Shown here: positions 44,786 through 53,620 of the stretch, in pieces
How the letters are laid out: each line of letters starts with the position of its first letter
Position numbering within the stretch: position 1 is the first letter of the stretch
Origin: RYN-133 sp963708645
Lineage (GTDB): Bacteria > Actinomycetota > Actinomycetes > Mycobacteriales > Jatrophihabitantaceae
Assembly (NCBI GenBank): GCA_963708645.1
Contig: CAVPTA010000012.1
Location: 3,234 to 67,233, forward strand
Reading direction: 5' to 3'
Length of the DNA: 64,000 nucleotides
Translations under genes and position numbers: made by a program
Notes under the pieces: model-generated
Seen by the model: the letters and a program-made list of their open reading frames with translations, nothing else
Told to the model about the DNA's origin: nothing
The model's database searches: none

Positions 44786-46746
44786 TACGCCGTGGCTCCT
44801 GCTTCTGCTTCGACCTTCTCGACGATGTCAGGGTTGTCGTCCGGGATCGAGGCGATCTCCTCGTCCGTGTAGTACTTCTTGAGCTCGTCCTTGGTGAACA
44901 GCTCGAGCAGGTCCTGGCGCATCGGCGGCATCGGCTGCTCGACCACGTCGATGTCGCCCGCGTCGTTGAGCGTGCAGATCAGATTCACCTGGCGCCACTT
45001 CGAGCTCATCTTCGGGAAGTCGTCGCGGGTGTGACCGCCGCGCGACTCTTCGCGGATCAGCGCAGCGCGTGCGACGCACTCGGCGATCGAGAGCATGTTG
45101 CGCAGGTCGAGCGCGAGGTGCCAACCCGGGTTGAACTCGCGGCCGCCGGTCGCCTTCATGTGCTGCGCGCGCTCCTTCAGCTTCTCGAGGCGCTCCAGCG
45201 CGTCCTCGATCTCGCTGCGCTTGCGGATGATGCCGACGAGGTCGTTCATCACCTGCTGCAGTCTCGGCGTGCAGGTCGTAGGGGTTCTCGCCGTCTTCCT
45301 TCTCGAGCGGGGCGAGGGCGGTCTGCTCGCACGCGGCGATCTGGTCGTCGGTGATCGTCGGGTACTTGCCCTTGAGCGCCTTGACGTAGGCCGCCGCGCC
45401 TTCACCGGACCGCCGTCCGAACACCAGCAGGTCCGACAGCGAGTTGCCGCCGAGCCGGTTCGAACCGTGCATGCCGCCGGCCACCTCGCCGGACGCGAAC
45501 AGGCCCGGCACGCGCTCGGCCGCCGCGGTGTCGGCGTCGACCTCGATGCCGCCCATCACGTAGTGACAGGTCGGGCCGACCTCCATCGGCTCGGCCGTGA
45601 TGTCGACGTCGGCCAGTTCCTTGAACTGGTGGTGCATCGACGGCAGCCGCCGCAGGATCTCGTCCTTCGGCAGGCGCGAGGCGATGTCGAGGAACACGCC
45701 ACCGTGCGGCGATCCGCGGCCGGCCTTGACCTCGGAGTTGATCGCGCGCGCCACCTCGTCGCGGGGGAGCAGGTCGGGGGTGCGCTTGTTGTGGTCGGGG
45801 TCCTTGTACCAGGCGTCGGCCTCGGCCTCGTTGTCGGCGTACTGCGCGCGGAACACGTCCGGCACGTAGTCGAACATGAACCGCTTGCCCTCGGAGTTCT
45901 TCAGCACGCCGCCGTCGCCGCGCACGCCCTCGGTGACGAGGATGCCCTTCACCGACGGGGGCCAGACCATGCCGGTCGGGTGGAACTGGACGAACTCCAT
46001 GTTGAGCAGCGTCGAGCCGGCGCGCAGCGCGAGCCCCATGCCGTCGCCCGTGCACTCCCACGAGTTGGACGTGACCTTGAACGACTTGCCGATGCCGCCG
46101 GTGGCGAGCACGACCGCCGGCGCCTTGAACAGGACGAACTTGCCGGTCTCGCGCCAGTAGCCGAACGCGCCGGAGACCGCGCCGTCGTCGGTCTGGATGA
46201 GGTCGGTGATCGTCAGCTCGGCGAACACCCGCAGGTTCGCCCTCGTCGGCGCCGGTGTCCTCGCCCTTCTTGCGGGCGTCGTCCTGCTGCAGCGAGACGA
46301 TCTTCTGCTGCATCGTGCGGATGAGTTCGAGACCGGTGCGGTCACCGACGTGCGCCAGCCGCGGGTACTCGTGGCCGCCGAAGTTGCGCTGGCTGATCCG
46401 GCCGTCCTTGGTGCGGTCGAACAGCGCGCCGTAGGTCTCGAGCTCCCACACGCGGTCGGGCGCCTCTTTGGCGTGCAGCTCGGCCATGCGCCAGTTGTTC
46501 AGGAACTTCCCGCCGCGCATCGTGTCGCGGTAGTGCACCTGCCAGTTGTCGTTCGCGTTCGCGTTGCCCATCGCGGCGGCGCAACCGCCTTCGGCCATGA
46601 CCGTGTGTGCCTTGCCGAACAGCGACTTGCAGATGACGGCGACCTTGCAGGCCGGCTTCGTGCGCCGCGATCGCCGCGCGCAGTCCGGAACCGCCGGCGC
46701 CGATGATCAGGACGTCGTAGGAGAACTTCTCTATCTCTTCGCTCAC
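44785..46746 (-). CDS. sdhA: Succinate dehydrogenase flavoprotein subunit (frameshifted)
   Basis: About 650 residues. FAD-binding VLIIGAGGSGLRAAIAAHEAG, the TVMAEGG-type loop next to the FAD attachment site (MAEGGCAAAMGNANANDNW), FVQFHPTGMVWP, VTEGVRGDGGVL, the substrate region SPHGGVFLDI and HGSNRLGGNSLSDLLVFGRR are all found. Three breaks split them, near 46640 (CTGCAAG where CTGAAG continues), 46240 and 45265 (extra A before CTGCAGCAG). The start is GTG, and the previous stop ends at the adjacent base. An essential-type gene broken three times argues for sequence error. Confidence 0.92.
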
Positions 46747-47582
46747 TCAGTTGATGATCCTCAGATCGGAGAACGCGCCGGAGGAGACCAGCGCGATGTA
46801 GCCGTCGGTGAGCATGAGCGTGGCAAGCGTCGTCCAGGCCAGTTGCATGTGCTTGGCGTTGAGCTTGGAAACGAAGCGTCCACGCCTTGTACCGCATCGG
46901 ATACCGCGAGAAGCTGCGCACCCGGCCGCCGATGATGTGCCGGCACGAGTGGCACGACAGCGTGTACGCCCAGAGCAGCACGACGTTGGCCACCATGATC
47001 AACGTCCCGAGACCGATACCGAACGCCACCGTCGGCGCCTTGGAACGAGCGGATCGCGTCATAGGTGTTGATCAGCGAGATCACGACGGCCGCGGCGAAG
47101 AAGTAGCGGTGCAGGTTCTGGAAGATCAGCGGGAACTTCGTCTCGCCGGAGTAGCTCTGGTGCGGTTCGGCGACGGCGCACGCCGGCGGCGACTGCCAGA
47201 ACGCGCGGTAGTACGCGCGGCGGTAGTAGTAGCAGGTCAGGCGGAAGCCGAGCAGGAACGGCAGGACGAGCAGCGCCAGCGGAATGAACGGCGGGAAGTG
47301 CCCGAACCAGGTGCCGAAGTCACGCGCGTCGGACGGGCAGGACGCGCTCACGCACGGCGACGAGAACGGCGACAGGTAGTGGTACTGCTGCACGAAGTAC
47401 GCGCGCTGACTGACCGTGCGCACGAGCGCGTACAGCACCCAGATGCTCAGCAGCGTGAACGTGAGCAGCGGGGCCTTGCGCCAGTTGTCGGTCCGCAGCG
47501 TGCGGGCCGCGATCGACGCGCGTCCCGGGGCTGCAGTCCCGCTCTGCATGCTTTTCGTTGGCATGCTTCCCGCGCGCGTCAT
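46747..47582 (-). CDS. sdhC: Succinate dehydrogenase cytochrome b/membrane anchor subunit (frameshifted)
   Basis: About 277 residues with five membrane segments (LLTFTLLSIWVLYALV, FIPLALLVLPFLLGF, RYFFAAAVVISLINTY, LIMVANVVLLWAYTL, MQLAWTTLATLML). The size and topology match the single-anchor Sdh1 type of actinobacteria. Candidate haem ligands include His in NLHRYFF and SCHSCRH. Breaks near 47035 (TTCCAAG where TTCAAG continues) and 46880 interrupt it. The ATG at 47582 has GAGAGG upstream. It is first in the sdhCAB operon. Confidence 0.85.
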
Positions 47583-47659
47583 GTAGATCCTCTCGACCAG
47601 AGTCGTTGTGCAACACCGTTCTACTCGGACGAAACCAGCCTGAGTGTCGCCCAACCAGT

Positions 47660-47676
47660 AGATGTTGCCAACATCT
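47660..47676. promoter_or_regulatory. Perfect 17-base palindrome upstream of sdhC
   Basis: AGATGTTG-C-CAACATCT, a perfect dyad 78 bases upstream of the sdhC start codon. This is the size and symmetry expected for a dimeric repressor site. I cannot assign a regulator family from the motif. Confidence 0.5.
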
Positions 47677-47787
47677 CGCGTGTGCCTGCGCACGGGGGTC
47701 GGGCAAGCGCCCGGAGGCGGCAGAACATGCCCGGCGCTCATGTAGACTTCTCGGCTGGCGCTCGCTCCGAATCGGGGCGGAGCCGCT

Positions 47788-47860
47788 GCCCCTTTAGCTC
47801 AGTCGGCAGAGCGTCTCCATGGTAAGGAGAAGGTCTACGGTTCGATTCCGTAAAGGGGCT
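47788..47860 (+). tRNA. tRNA-Thr (GGT)
   Basis: Acceptor GCCCCTT/AAGGGGC, anticodon stem TCTCC/GGAGA around loop ATGGTAA (anticodon GGT), T-loop GTTCGATTC, discriminator T. CCA is not encoded. A TAGACT -10-like hexamer lies at 47743-47748. Confidence 0.95.
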
Positions 47861-47883
47861 CTGGTGCCCCGCCGGGGCATCCG

Positions 47884-47957
47884 GGCGGGGTAGCTCAGTC
47901 AGGTAGAGCAAGCGGCTCATAATCGCTGTGTCGCCGGTTCAAGTCCGGCCCTCGCTA
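47884..47957 (+). tRNA. tRNA-Met (CAT, elongator type)
   Basis: Anticodon loop CTCATAA (CAT) in stem AGCGG/TCGCT, T-arm GCCGG-TTCAAGT-CCGGC. Acceptor GGCGGGG pairs with CCTCGCT, with G-U pairs at the first and fifth positions. The second G-U may reflect a base error. It sits between tRNA-Thr and rpmG, as in mycobacteria. Confidence 0.9.
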
Positions 47958-48007
47958 CGCTCAATTAAGAACGCGCTCGACCAAGACAACTGCGAAAGGC
48001 AAGACCA

Positions 48008-48172
48008 GTGGCTTCCACCGACGTACGTCCGAAGATCACCTTGGCGTGTCAGGTGTGCAAGCACCGCAACTACATCACCGTCAAGAACCGGCGCAACGAC
48101 CCCGACCGGCTCTCGATGAACAAGTTCTGCCCGAACTGCGGCAAGCACACCGAACACCGCGAGACTCGCTGA
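48008..48172 (+). CDS. rpmG: 50S ribosomal protein L33 (zinc-binding type)
   Basis: 54 residues from a GTG start (MASTDVRPKITLACQVCKHR). Two Cys pairs (CQVC and CPNC) mark the zinc-containing form. The ending GKHTEHRETR is typical of actinobacteria. Its place between tRNA-Met and the dehydratase pair matches the mycobacterial rpmG2-hadAB order. A strong terminator follows. Confidence 0.95.
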   Translation: MASTDVRPKITLACQVCKHRNYITVKNRRNDPDRLSMNKFCPNCGKHTEHRETR

Positions 48173-48186
48173 TCCTCGCTTCACCA

Positions 48187-48216
48187 GCCCCGCCGAGAGC
48201 CTCGGCGGGGCATTTT
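48187..48216 (+). terminator. Rho-independent terminator after rpmG
   Basis: A perfect 11-base stem, GCCCCGCCGAG-AGC-CTCGGCGGGGC, is followed by ATTTT. It begins 15 bases after the rpmG stop. Confidence 0.92.
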
Positions 48217-48257
48217 CGCGTGCCTGCCGCCCGATGAACGCGTGACATGATGTCGCA

Positions 48258-48929
48258 GTGAACGACAGCGACGGGCGCCGGCTGCGCTGGGCGGAGCACC
48301 GCACCCAGCGCCGGGCCGCGTTCGTGGCAGCAGGCGTCGCGGCGATCGACGAGTTCGGCCCGGCCACCAGCGCCGAACAGATCGCCGATGCTGCTGCGGT
48401 CAGCCGCACCGTCCTGTACCGGTACTTCCGCGACAAGGACGATCTGCGCCAGGCCATCGCCGACGACATCGTCGGACGGGTCATCGCCAGCGTGATGCCG
48501 CACCTCGTCCTCGACGCCGAGTCGACGCCGCGGGACGTCATCACCAGCACGACGTCCACCATCATCGGCTGGTTCGACGAGCACCCCAACTTCTATGCGT
48601 TCCTTCGCGAACGCCAGTCGCTCGGCGCCGTCGAGACGACGCTGGCCGACCGGGTGGCCTACTTGTTGCAGGGACTGATGCTGTTCTTCGGCATCGACTC
48701 CGACCAGGCCGAACCCGGTGCGTACGGACTCGTCGGGTTCGTCGAGTCGAGCTGCGCCTGGTGGCTGGCGCGCCGCGACCAGCCCGAGACGATGTCGCGC
48801 GAGCGCTTCACCGACAGCGTGTGCCAGGCGGTCTGGTACATGCTCGACGGCTTCGCCAGGACGAGTGGCATCACGATCGGCTACGACGACCCGCTGCCCT
48901 TCGCGGCGCTGACCGGAGGTTCGAAATGA
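48258..48929 (+). CDS. TetR-family transcriptional regulator
   Basis: 223 residues. The HTH is TSAEQIADAAAVSRTVLYRYFRDKDDLRQAIADDI near the N-terminus. The C-terminal ligand domain (FYAFLRERQSLGAVETTLADR ... VESSCAWWLARR) is of the kind found in actinobacterial TetR proteins next to lipid or oxygenase genes. Its stop overlaps the DUF4873 gene (ATGA). The two genes are inserted between rpmG and the dehydratase pair. Confidence 0.9.
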   Translation: MNDSDGRRLRWAEHRTQRRAAFVAAGVAAIDEFGPATSAEQIADAAAVSRTVLYRYFRDKDDLRQAIADDIVGRVIASVMPHLVLDAESTPRDVITSTTSTIIGWFDEHPNFYAFLRERQSLGAVETTLADRVAYLLQGLMLFFGIDSDQAEPGAYGLVGFVESSCAWWLARRDQPETMSRERFTDSVCQAVWYMLDGFARTSGITIGYDDPLPFAALTGGSK

Positions 48930-49267
48930 GCGACGACATCAGCGACGACATCAGCGATGACATCAGCGATGACATCAGCGATGACGACGAGGGCTACGAC
49001 GGCCCGGCGAGCGTCCTTCTCGACGGCGAGTCGTTCGAGGTGTCCGCGCGGCTGGCAGGTGCGTTCGATCCCATCGCCGGGAGCTACCACTGGTACGGCC
49101 GCGTGTCGGCGCAGCGCGATCTGACCCCGCTCGCCGGCAGGCGGGTGTCGCTGCGCACGCCGCACGGCGTCGTCGACACGGCCCTGGCCGATCTCGACCC
49201 GTGGGGACGGGCCCGGGTCGAGGGATTCGGCACAGCACCCTTCGAAGTGGCCACCTCACTGCCCTAG
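48926..49267 (+). CDS. DUF4873 domain protein with SDDI repeats
   Basis: 113 residues. The N-terminus is a tandem SDDI repeat (four units, encoded by a 12-base repeat over 48929-48976) followed by DDDEG. The rest matches DUF4873: GPASVLLDGESFEVSARLAGAFDPIAGSYHWYGRV and TPHGVVDTALADLDPWGRARVEGFGTAPF. In actinobacteria this domain is also found fused to or beside flavin monooxygenases, but no such gene is adjacent here. The repeat number may vary by slippage. Translation is coupled to the TetR gene. Confidence 0.8.
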   Translation: MSDDISDDISDDISDDISDDDEGYDGPASVLLDGESFEVSARLAGAFDPIAGSYHWYGRVSAQRDLTPLAGRRVSLRTPHGVVDTALADLDPWGRARVEGFGTAPFEVATSLP

Positions 49268-49276
49268 GTTTGGCTC

Positions 49277-49720
49277 ATGCCAGTCAACGAGTCGTTCATC
49301 GGCCGCTCGTACCCGCCGACGCCGACCTATCGCGTCAGCCGCGAGAAGATCCACGAGTTCGCCAACGCGATCAACGATCAGAACCCGGCCTACCACGATG
49401 TCGAGGCCGCCCGGGCGCTCGGGCACGCCGACGTGGTCGCTCCGCCGACCTTCGCGATCGTGCTGACGCTTCCGGCCGGTGCGCAGTTCGTCGCCGACCC
49501 CGAGGCGGGTGTCGACTACAGCCGGGTGGTGCACGGCGAGCAGCGTTTCGTGCACACGCGTCCGATCGTCGCCGGCGACGAGTTGCAAGTGACGCTCACG
49601 GTCGAGAACATCCGCGTTGCCGCGGGCAACGAGTTGATCACCAACAGGTCCGAGGTCAGGACGGTGGATGGCGAACTCGTCACCACCGCCTACGGCGTGA
49701 TCGTGGTTCGGGGGAACTGA
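49277..49720 (+). CDS. hadA: MaoC-like dehydratase, HadA-type subunit
   Basis: 147 residues, hot-dog fold, FAS1-DH-like. YRVSREKIHEFANAINDQNPAYHD and VAPPTFAIVLTLPAG match HadA (Rv0635), the structural partner lacking the catalytic Asp/His pair. The order rpmG-hadA-hadB-trpT-secE is conserved with Mycobacterium, though the third gene hadC is absent here. In mycobacteria the complex dehydrates 3-hydroxyacyl-ACP during mycolate synthesis. In a lineage without mycolates, general fatty acid or 3-hydroxyacyl dehydration is more likely. Confidence 0.85.
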   Translation: MPVNESFIGRSYPPTPTYRVSREKIHEFANAINDQNPAYHDVEAARALGHADVVAPPTFAIVLTLPAGAQFVADPEAGVDYSRVVHGEQRFVHTRPIVAGDELQVTLTVENIRVAAGNELITNRSEVRTVDGELVTTAYGVIVVRGN

Positions 49721-49722
49721 CG

Positions 49723-50127
49723 ATGACCGCAGTCGGCGACAAGATCCCCGCGCAGGATTTCCCGATCAACCGCTTCGACCTGATCCGCTACGCGGGCGCG
49801 TCCGGCGACTTCAACGTAATTCACTGGAACGAGCGCGTCGCGACCTCGGTCGGGCTGCCGAACGTGATCGCCCACGGCATGTTCACCATGGCCGAGGCGG
49901 TGCGGGTCGTCACCGACTGGGCCGGCGATCCCGCTGCGGTGCTCGAGTACGGCGTGCGCTTCACCCGTCCCATCGCCGTGCCCGACCCTGAGGGTGCGAC
50001 GCTGCACGTCGAGGGCGAGGTGAAAACCGTGCGCGAAGACGGCCTGGTCGACATCGACCTCACCGCGACCGTCAACGGTCAGACCGTCCTGGCCAAGGCC
50101 AAGGTCGTAGCCCGCCCGCCGGCCTGA
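49723..50127 (+). CDS. hadB: MaoC-like dehydratase, HadB-type catalytic subunit
   Basis: 134 residues. The hydratase-2 active-site motif is YAGASGDFNVIHWNERVA (catalytic Asp and His), followed by IAHGMFTMAEAVRVVTDW. It matches HadB (Rv0636). It begins two bases after hadA and should form a heterodimer with its product. A hairpin followed by C and T runs lies just downstream. Confidence 0.88.
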   Translation: MTAVGDKIPAQDFPINRFDLIRYAGASGDFNVIHWNERVATSVGLPNVIAHGMFTMAEAVRVVTDWAGDPAAVLEYGVRFTRPIAVPDPEGATLHVEGEVKTVREDGLVDIDLTATVNGQTVLAKAKVVARPPA

Positions 50128-50136
50128 CTCTTTTCC

Positions 50137-50164
50137 GCCCGGCCCCACTCCGGGCCCCCCTTTT
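50137..50164 (+). terminator. Probable terminator after hadB
   Basis: Stem GCCCGG-CCCCACT-CCGGGC (50137-50155), then a C run and TTTT (50161-50164), ten bases after the hadB stop. Confidence 0.6.
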
Positions 50165-50182
50165 GCCCCGCTTCGGGCCCCC

Positions 50183-50237
50183 TTTGCCCCGCCAACGTGC
50201 GCTCGACGTCCGAATTCGCGCGCATCAGCGGGGCAAA
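50183..50237. repeat. Hairpin repeat, family 3 (downstream of aspC)
   Basis: TTTGCCCCGC (50183-50192) and GCGGGGCAAA (50228-50237) are perfect inverted arms around a 35-base centre containing CGAATTCG. The arms resemble the TTTCCCCGC/GCGGGGAAA arms of the repeats upstream of aspC. Confidence 0.75.
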
Positions 50238-50283
50238 GCGGCGGTCGAGCGGCGATCAGCTACCCCCGACACGACCGGCCCGA

Positions 50284-51474
50284 TTACGAGTCGGCGACGA
50301 GTTTGGCGATGCGGGCCACGCCTTCGGCCAGGTCGTCGTCGCCCAGCGCGTACGACATCCGTAAATACCCCGGGGTGCCGAACGCCTCGCCGGGGACGAC
50401 GGCCACCTCGGCTTCCTCGAGGATCACCGTCGCCAGTTCGGCCGAGGTCTGGGCCGCCCGTCCGCGCAGCGACTTGCCGAGCAGTCCCTTGACCGACGGG
50501 TACGCGTAGAACGCGCCCAGCGGTTCGGGGCACACGACGCCGGGGATGTCCGACAGCGCGGCAACGATCGCCTTGCGCCGGCGGTCGTAGACCGCCCGCA
50601 TCTCGGCGACGGCCGACAGGTCGCCGGTGACCGCGGCCAGCGCTGCCCGCTGCGAGACGTTCGCGACGTTCGACGTCGAATGCGACTGCAGGTTGGACGC
50701 GGCCTTCACGACGTCGGTAGGCCCGATCAGCCAGCCCACGCGCCACCCGGTCATCGCGTAGGTCTTGGCCACCCCGTTGAGGACGACGACCTTCTCACCG
50801 GCGCTGTGTGCGATCGACACCATCTCGGCGTCGCCGTAGATCAGGTGCTCGTAGATCTCATCGGTGACGACCCACAGATCGTTCGCGCGGGCCCACTCGC
50901 CGATCGCCTCGACCTGCTCGCGCGGGTAGACAGCGCCCGTCGGGTTGGACGGCGACACGAACAGCAGCACCTTCGTGCGGTCGGTGCGCGCGGCCTCGAG
51001 CTGCTCGAGCGAGGCCAGATATCCGGTGGTCTCGTCGGTCATGACCTCGACGGGCACTCCGCCGGCGAGCTTGATGCACTCGGGGTAGGTCGTCCAGTAC
51101 GGCGCGATGAGCAGCACCTCGTCGCCCGGGTCGAGCAGCGTCGCGAAGGCGTTGTAGACAGCCTGCTTGCCACCGTTGGTGACCAGCACCTGCGCCGCCT
51201 CGACGTCGAGCCCGGTGTCGCGCTTGGTCTTGCCGGCGATGCCCGCTCGCAGTTCGGGCAGGCCAGGGACGGGGGAGTACTTGTGGTTCTTCGGATCACG
51301 GGCGGCCGCGACCGCGGCCTCGACGATGTAGTCGGGCGTCGGGAAGTCGGGTTCACCGGCGCCGAAGCCGATCACGGGACGTCCGGCGGCCTTGAGCGCC
51401 TTGGCCTTGGCGTCGACCGCAAGGGTCGCGGACTCGGCGATGGCGGCGATGCGGTCAGAGATGCGGGCACCCAT
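50284..51474 (-). CDS. aspC: Aspartate aminotransferase, class I/II PLP enzyme
   Basis: 396 residues. GFGAGEPDFPTPDYI, VTNGGKQAVYNAFATLLDPGDEV, SPSNPTGAVYP, TDEIYEHLIY and the PLP Lys in VLNGVAKTYAMTGWRVGWL are the subgroup I-gamma pattern. SYALGDDDL near the end completes the site. The ATG at 51474 is chosen because the longer frame upstream only translates hairpin repeats. It faces hadB and is bracketed by family-3 hairpin repeats. Confidence 0.92.
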   Translation of the reverse strand: MGARISDRIAAIAESATLAVDAKAKALKAAGRPVIGFGAGEPDFPTPDYIVEAAVAAARDPKNHKYSPVPGLPELRAGIAGKTKRDTGLDVEAAQVLVTNGGKQAVYNAFATLLDPGDEVLLIAPYWTTYPECIKLAGGVPVEVMTDETTGYLASLEQLEAARTDRTKVLLFVSPSNPTGAVYPREQVEAIGEWARANDLWVVTDEIYEHLIYGDAEMVSIAHSAGEKVVVLNGVAKTYAMTGWRVGWLIGPTDVVKAASNLQSHSTSNVANVSQRAALAAVTGDLSAVAEMRAVYDRRRKAIVAALSDIPGVVCPEPLGAFYAYPSVKGLLGKSLRGRAAQTSAELATVILEEAEVAVVPGEAFGTPGYLRMSYALGDDDLAEGVARIAKLVADS

Positions 51475-51514
51475 GCCTCCATCGTCCCAGACCTCACCGA
51501 GACCGTTTACCGCC

Positions 51515-51632
51515 CTTTCCCCGCTGGTGCTCGGTTCAGCGCGCTCTGTCCGGTCACCAGCGCGGAAACCCCGGATCCTTTCCCCGCTGGTGCTCGGTTC
51601 GGGCCGCTCTGTCCGGTCACCAGCGGGGAAAA
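51515..51632. repeat. Two 63-base-spaced hairpin repeats, family 3 (upstream of aspC)
   Basis: Copies at 51515-51568 and 51578-51632 are near-identical. The second has perfect 14-base inverted arms (TTTCCCCGCTGGTG at 51579-51592, CACCAGCGGGGAAA at 51618-51631) around GCTCGGTTC ... CTCTGTCCGGT. They lie between the aspC start and the tRNA-Trp promoter. Confidence 0.85.
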
Positions 51633-51652
51633 CCGGACGGGCGGAGCGCAAC

Positions 51653-51682
51653 TTGGAGCTGCGGGACCGCTCCCCGTAGACT
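51653..51682 (+). promoter_or_regulatory. Probable promoter for tRNA-Trp and secE-nusG
   Basis: TTGGAG (51653-51658), an 18-base spacer, TAGACT (51677-51682), about 77 bases before tRNA-Trp. Confidence 0.55.
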
Positions 51683-51758
51683 GGCAGCTCGGGTCAGAAC
51701 TTGGCTCTGCGCGAGCGTGCCGTCCGGCATGGCAGCAAGGAGCCGTTTTCGGGCTCAC

Positions 51759-51831
51759 AGGGGCGTGGCTCAATTGGTAGAGCACCGGTCTCCAAAACCG
51801 GCGGTTGCAGGTTCAAGTCCTGTCGCCCCTG
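51759..51831 (+). tRNA. tRNA-Trp (CCA)
   Basis: Acceptor AGGGGCG/CGCCCCT, anticodon stem CCGGT/ACCGG around CTCCAAA (anticodon CCA), T-arm GCAGG-TTCAAGT-CCTGT, discriminator G. It stands directly before secE, as in most actinobacteria. Confidence 0.96.
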
Positions 51832-51882
51832 CGCAGCACTGAGAACCGGGAACGCACACAGACCAACGACGGAGGAACGCTC

Positions 51883-52116
51883 GTGACGACGACACGCACG
51901 GAGTCCCCCACCCCCCGCTCGTCGGGCGGACGGGGTGGCAAGCCGACGCGGTTCGTCCGCGAGAGCATCTCCGAGCTGCGCAAGGTGCTGTGGCCCTCGC
52001 GCCACGAGCTCGTCACCTACTCGATCGTCGTGATCATCTTCGTGGTGATCATGGTCGCGATCGTGGCGGGCCTCGACATCGGTTTCGCGAAGCTGGTGCT
52101 GCAGGTGTTCGGCTGA
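51883..52116 (+). CDS. secE: Preprotein translocase subunit SecE
   Basis: 77 residues. The conserved amphipathic region RESISELRKVLWPSRHELVTYS precedes the single membrane helix IVVIIFVVIMVAIVAGLDIGF. The GTG at 51883 is chosen because GGAGGA lies six bases upstream and the remaining length is typical. It stabilises the SecY channel. Confidence 0.94.
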   Translation: MTTTRTESPTPRSSGGRGGKPTRFVRESISELRKVLWPSRHELVTYSIVVIIFVVIMVAIVAGLDIGFAKLVLQVFG

Positions 52117-52163
52117 TCCGAACCCGGTTAGGTCAGCACCCGCAAGCTACGAGAGAAGAGAAA

Positions 52164-53102
52164 GTGTCGGAGTACCCAGAGCACGAAGATTCGCGCGCGC
52201 CCGAAGACGGGACGGAATCGGCGCAGCAAGCCGAGCACGCGCTGAGCGAATCCGAGGAGTCGGCCGAGAACGGCCCGACCGATTACGCGTCCGCCGCGCG
52301 CCTGTTGGGCGCCGAGGAAGGCGCGACGATCGGCGACACCGCCGACTCGGAGGTCGCCGAACTCGGCGAGTCGCCCACCGACGAAGACGCCGCGGAGACC
52401 GCTGAAGCAGCTGCGACCGCCGACGTCGCGGTCGAGGAGGTCGCCGAGGAAGAGGGCGCCCCCGAGGTCGTCGAGGAAGACGAAGACGAGGACCCGGTCG
52501 AGGCACTGCGGCGCGAGCTGCGCGCGGCCTTCGGCGACTGGTACGTCGTGCACTCCTACGCCGGCTACGAGAACAAGGTGAAGACCAACCTCGAGAGCCG
52601 CATCTCCTCACTCGACATGGAGGACTTCATCTTCCAGGTCGAGGTCCCGACCGAGGACGTCGTCGAGATCAAGAACGGCAAGCGCCAGCAGGTCCAGCGC
52701 AAGATCTACCCGGGCTACATCCTCGTCCGGATGGATCTCACGGACGAGTCGTGGGGCGCGGTGCGGAACACGCCCGGCGTGACCGGCTTCGTCGGCGCCA
52801 CCTCGCGGCCCTCACCGCTGACCCTCGACGAGGTCGTCAACATCCTCGCGCCGGCCACGCAGAAGGCTGCAGCCGTGGCCACCGGCGGCAAGAGCTCCGG
52901 CGGTGCCGCCGCCGCGAAGCCTGCGGTCACCGTCGAGTACTCGGTCGGCGAGTCGGTCACGGTCATGGACGGGCCGTTCGCCACCCTGCCCGCGACGATC
53001 AGCGAGATCGACGCCGTCCACCAGAAGTTGCACGTGCTCGTGTCGATCTTCGGCCGCGAGACACCCGTCGAACTGGCCTTCAGCCAGGTAGCAAAGATCT
53101 AA
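52164..53102 (+). CDS. nusG: Transcription termination/antitermination protein NusG
   Basis: 312 residues. A long acidic N-terminal extension (about residues 1-125, rich in Glu/Asp/Ala) precedes the NGN domain (GDWYVVHSYAGYENKVKTNL ... KIYPGYILVRMDLTDESW). A Gly/Ala/Lys linker leads to the KOW domain (GESVTVMDGPFATLPATISEI). Such acidic extensions are usual in actinobacterial NusG. The GTG at 52164 follows a purine-rich ribosome binding site. Confidence 0.95.
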   Translation: MSEYPEHEDSRAPEDGTESAQQAEHALSESEESAENGPTDYASAARLLGAEEGATIGDTADSEVAELGESPTDEDAAETAEAAATADVAVEEVAEEEGAPEVVEEDEDEDPVEALRRELRAAFGDWYVVHSYAGYENKVKTNLESRISSLDMEDFIFQVEVPTEDVVEIKNGKRQQVQRKIYPGYILVRMDLTDESWGAVRNTPGVTGFVGATSRPSPLTLDEVVNILAPATQKAAAVATGGKSSGGAAAAKPAVTVEYSVGESVTVMDGPFATLPATISEIDAVHQKLHVLVSIFGRETPVELAFSQVAKI

Positions 53103-53120
53103 GGAAAGAAGAACAAGGAC

Positions 53121-53552
53121 ATGCCTCCGAAGAAGAAGCTCGCCGCAGTCATCAAGCTGCAGATCCAGGCCGGTGCCGCGAACCCGGCGCCGCCGGTCGG
53201 CCCCGCGCTCGGCCAGCACGGCGTCAACATCATGGAGTTCTGCAAGGCCTACAACGCCGCCACCGAGAGCCAGCGCGGCCAGATCGTGCCGGTCGAGATC
53301 TCGGTGTACGAGGACCGCTCGTTCACCTTCGTCACCAAGACCCCGCCGGCCGCCCGGCTGCTGCTCAAGGCCGCCGGCGTCGACAAGGGCAGCGGCGAGC
53401 CGCACAAGACCAAGGTCGCCAAGGTGACCATGGATCAGGTGCGCGAGATCGCCCAGACCAAGATGGAAGACCTCAACGCCAACGACATCGACCAGGCGGC
53501 GAAGATCATCGCCGGCACCGCCCGCTCCATGGGCATTACCGTCGAAGGCTGA
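53121..53552 (+). CDS. rplK: 50S ribosomal protein L11
   Basis: 143 residues, complete: [34 protein letters not shown], and [21 protein letters not shown] in the 23S-binding domain. This protein is part of the GTPase-associated centre. It follows nusG by 18 bases. Confidence 0.97.
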
Positions 53553-53620
53553 ACAACAAAGAAATCGTGGGAGGACGGGACCAACCCGTCCGCCTGACCA
53601 CTAGAGAGAAGAGAACAGCA

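Noticed and set aside
44785..46746. Programmed frameshifting in sdhA
   Set aside because: There are three separate breaks without slippery heptamers or stimulatory structures, and similar breaks occur in many unrelated genes nearby. Sequence error is simpler.
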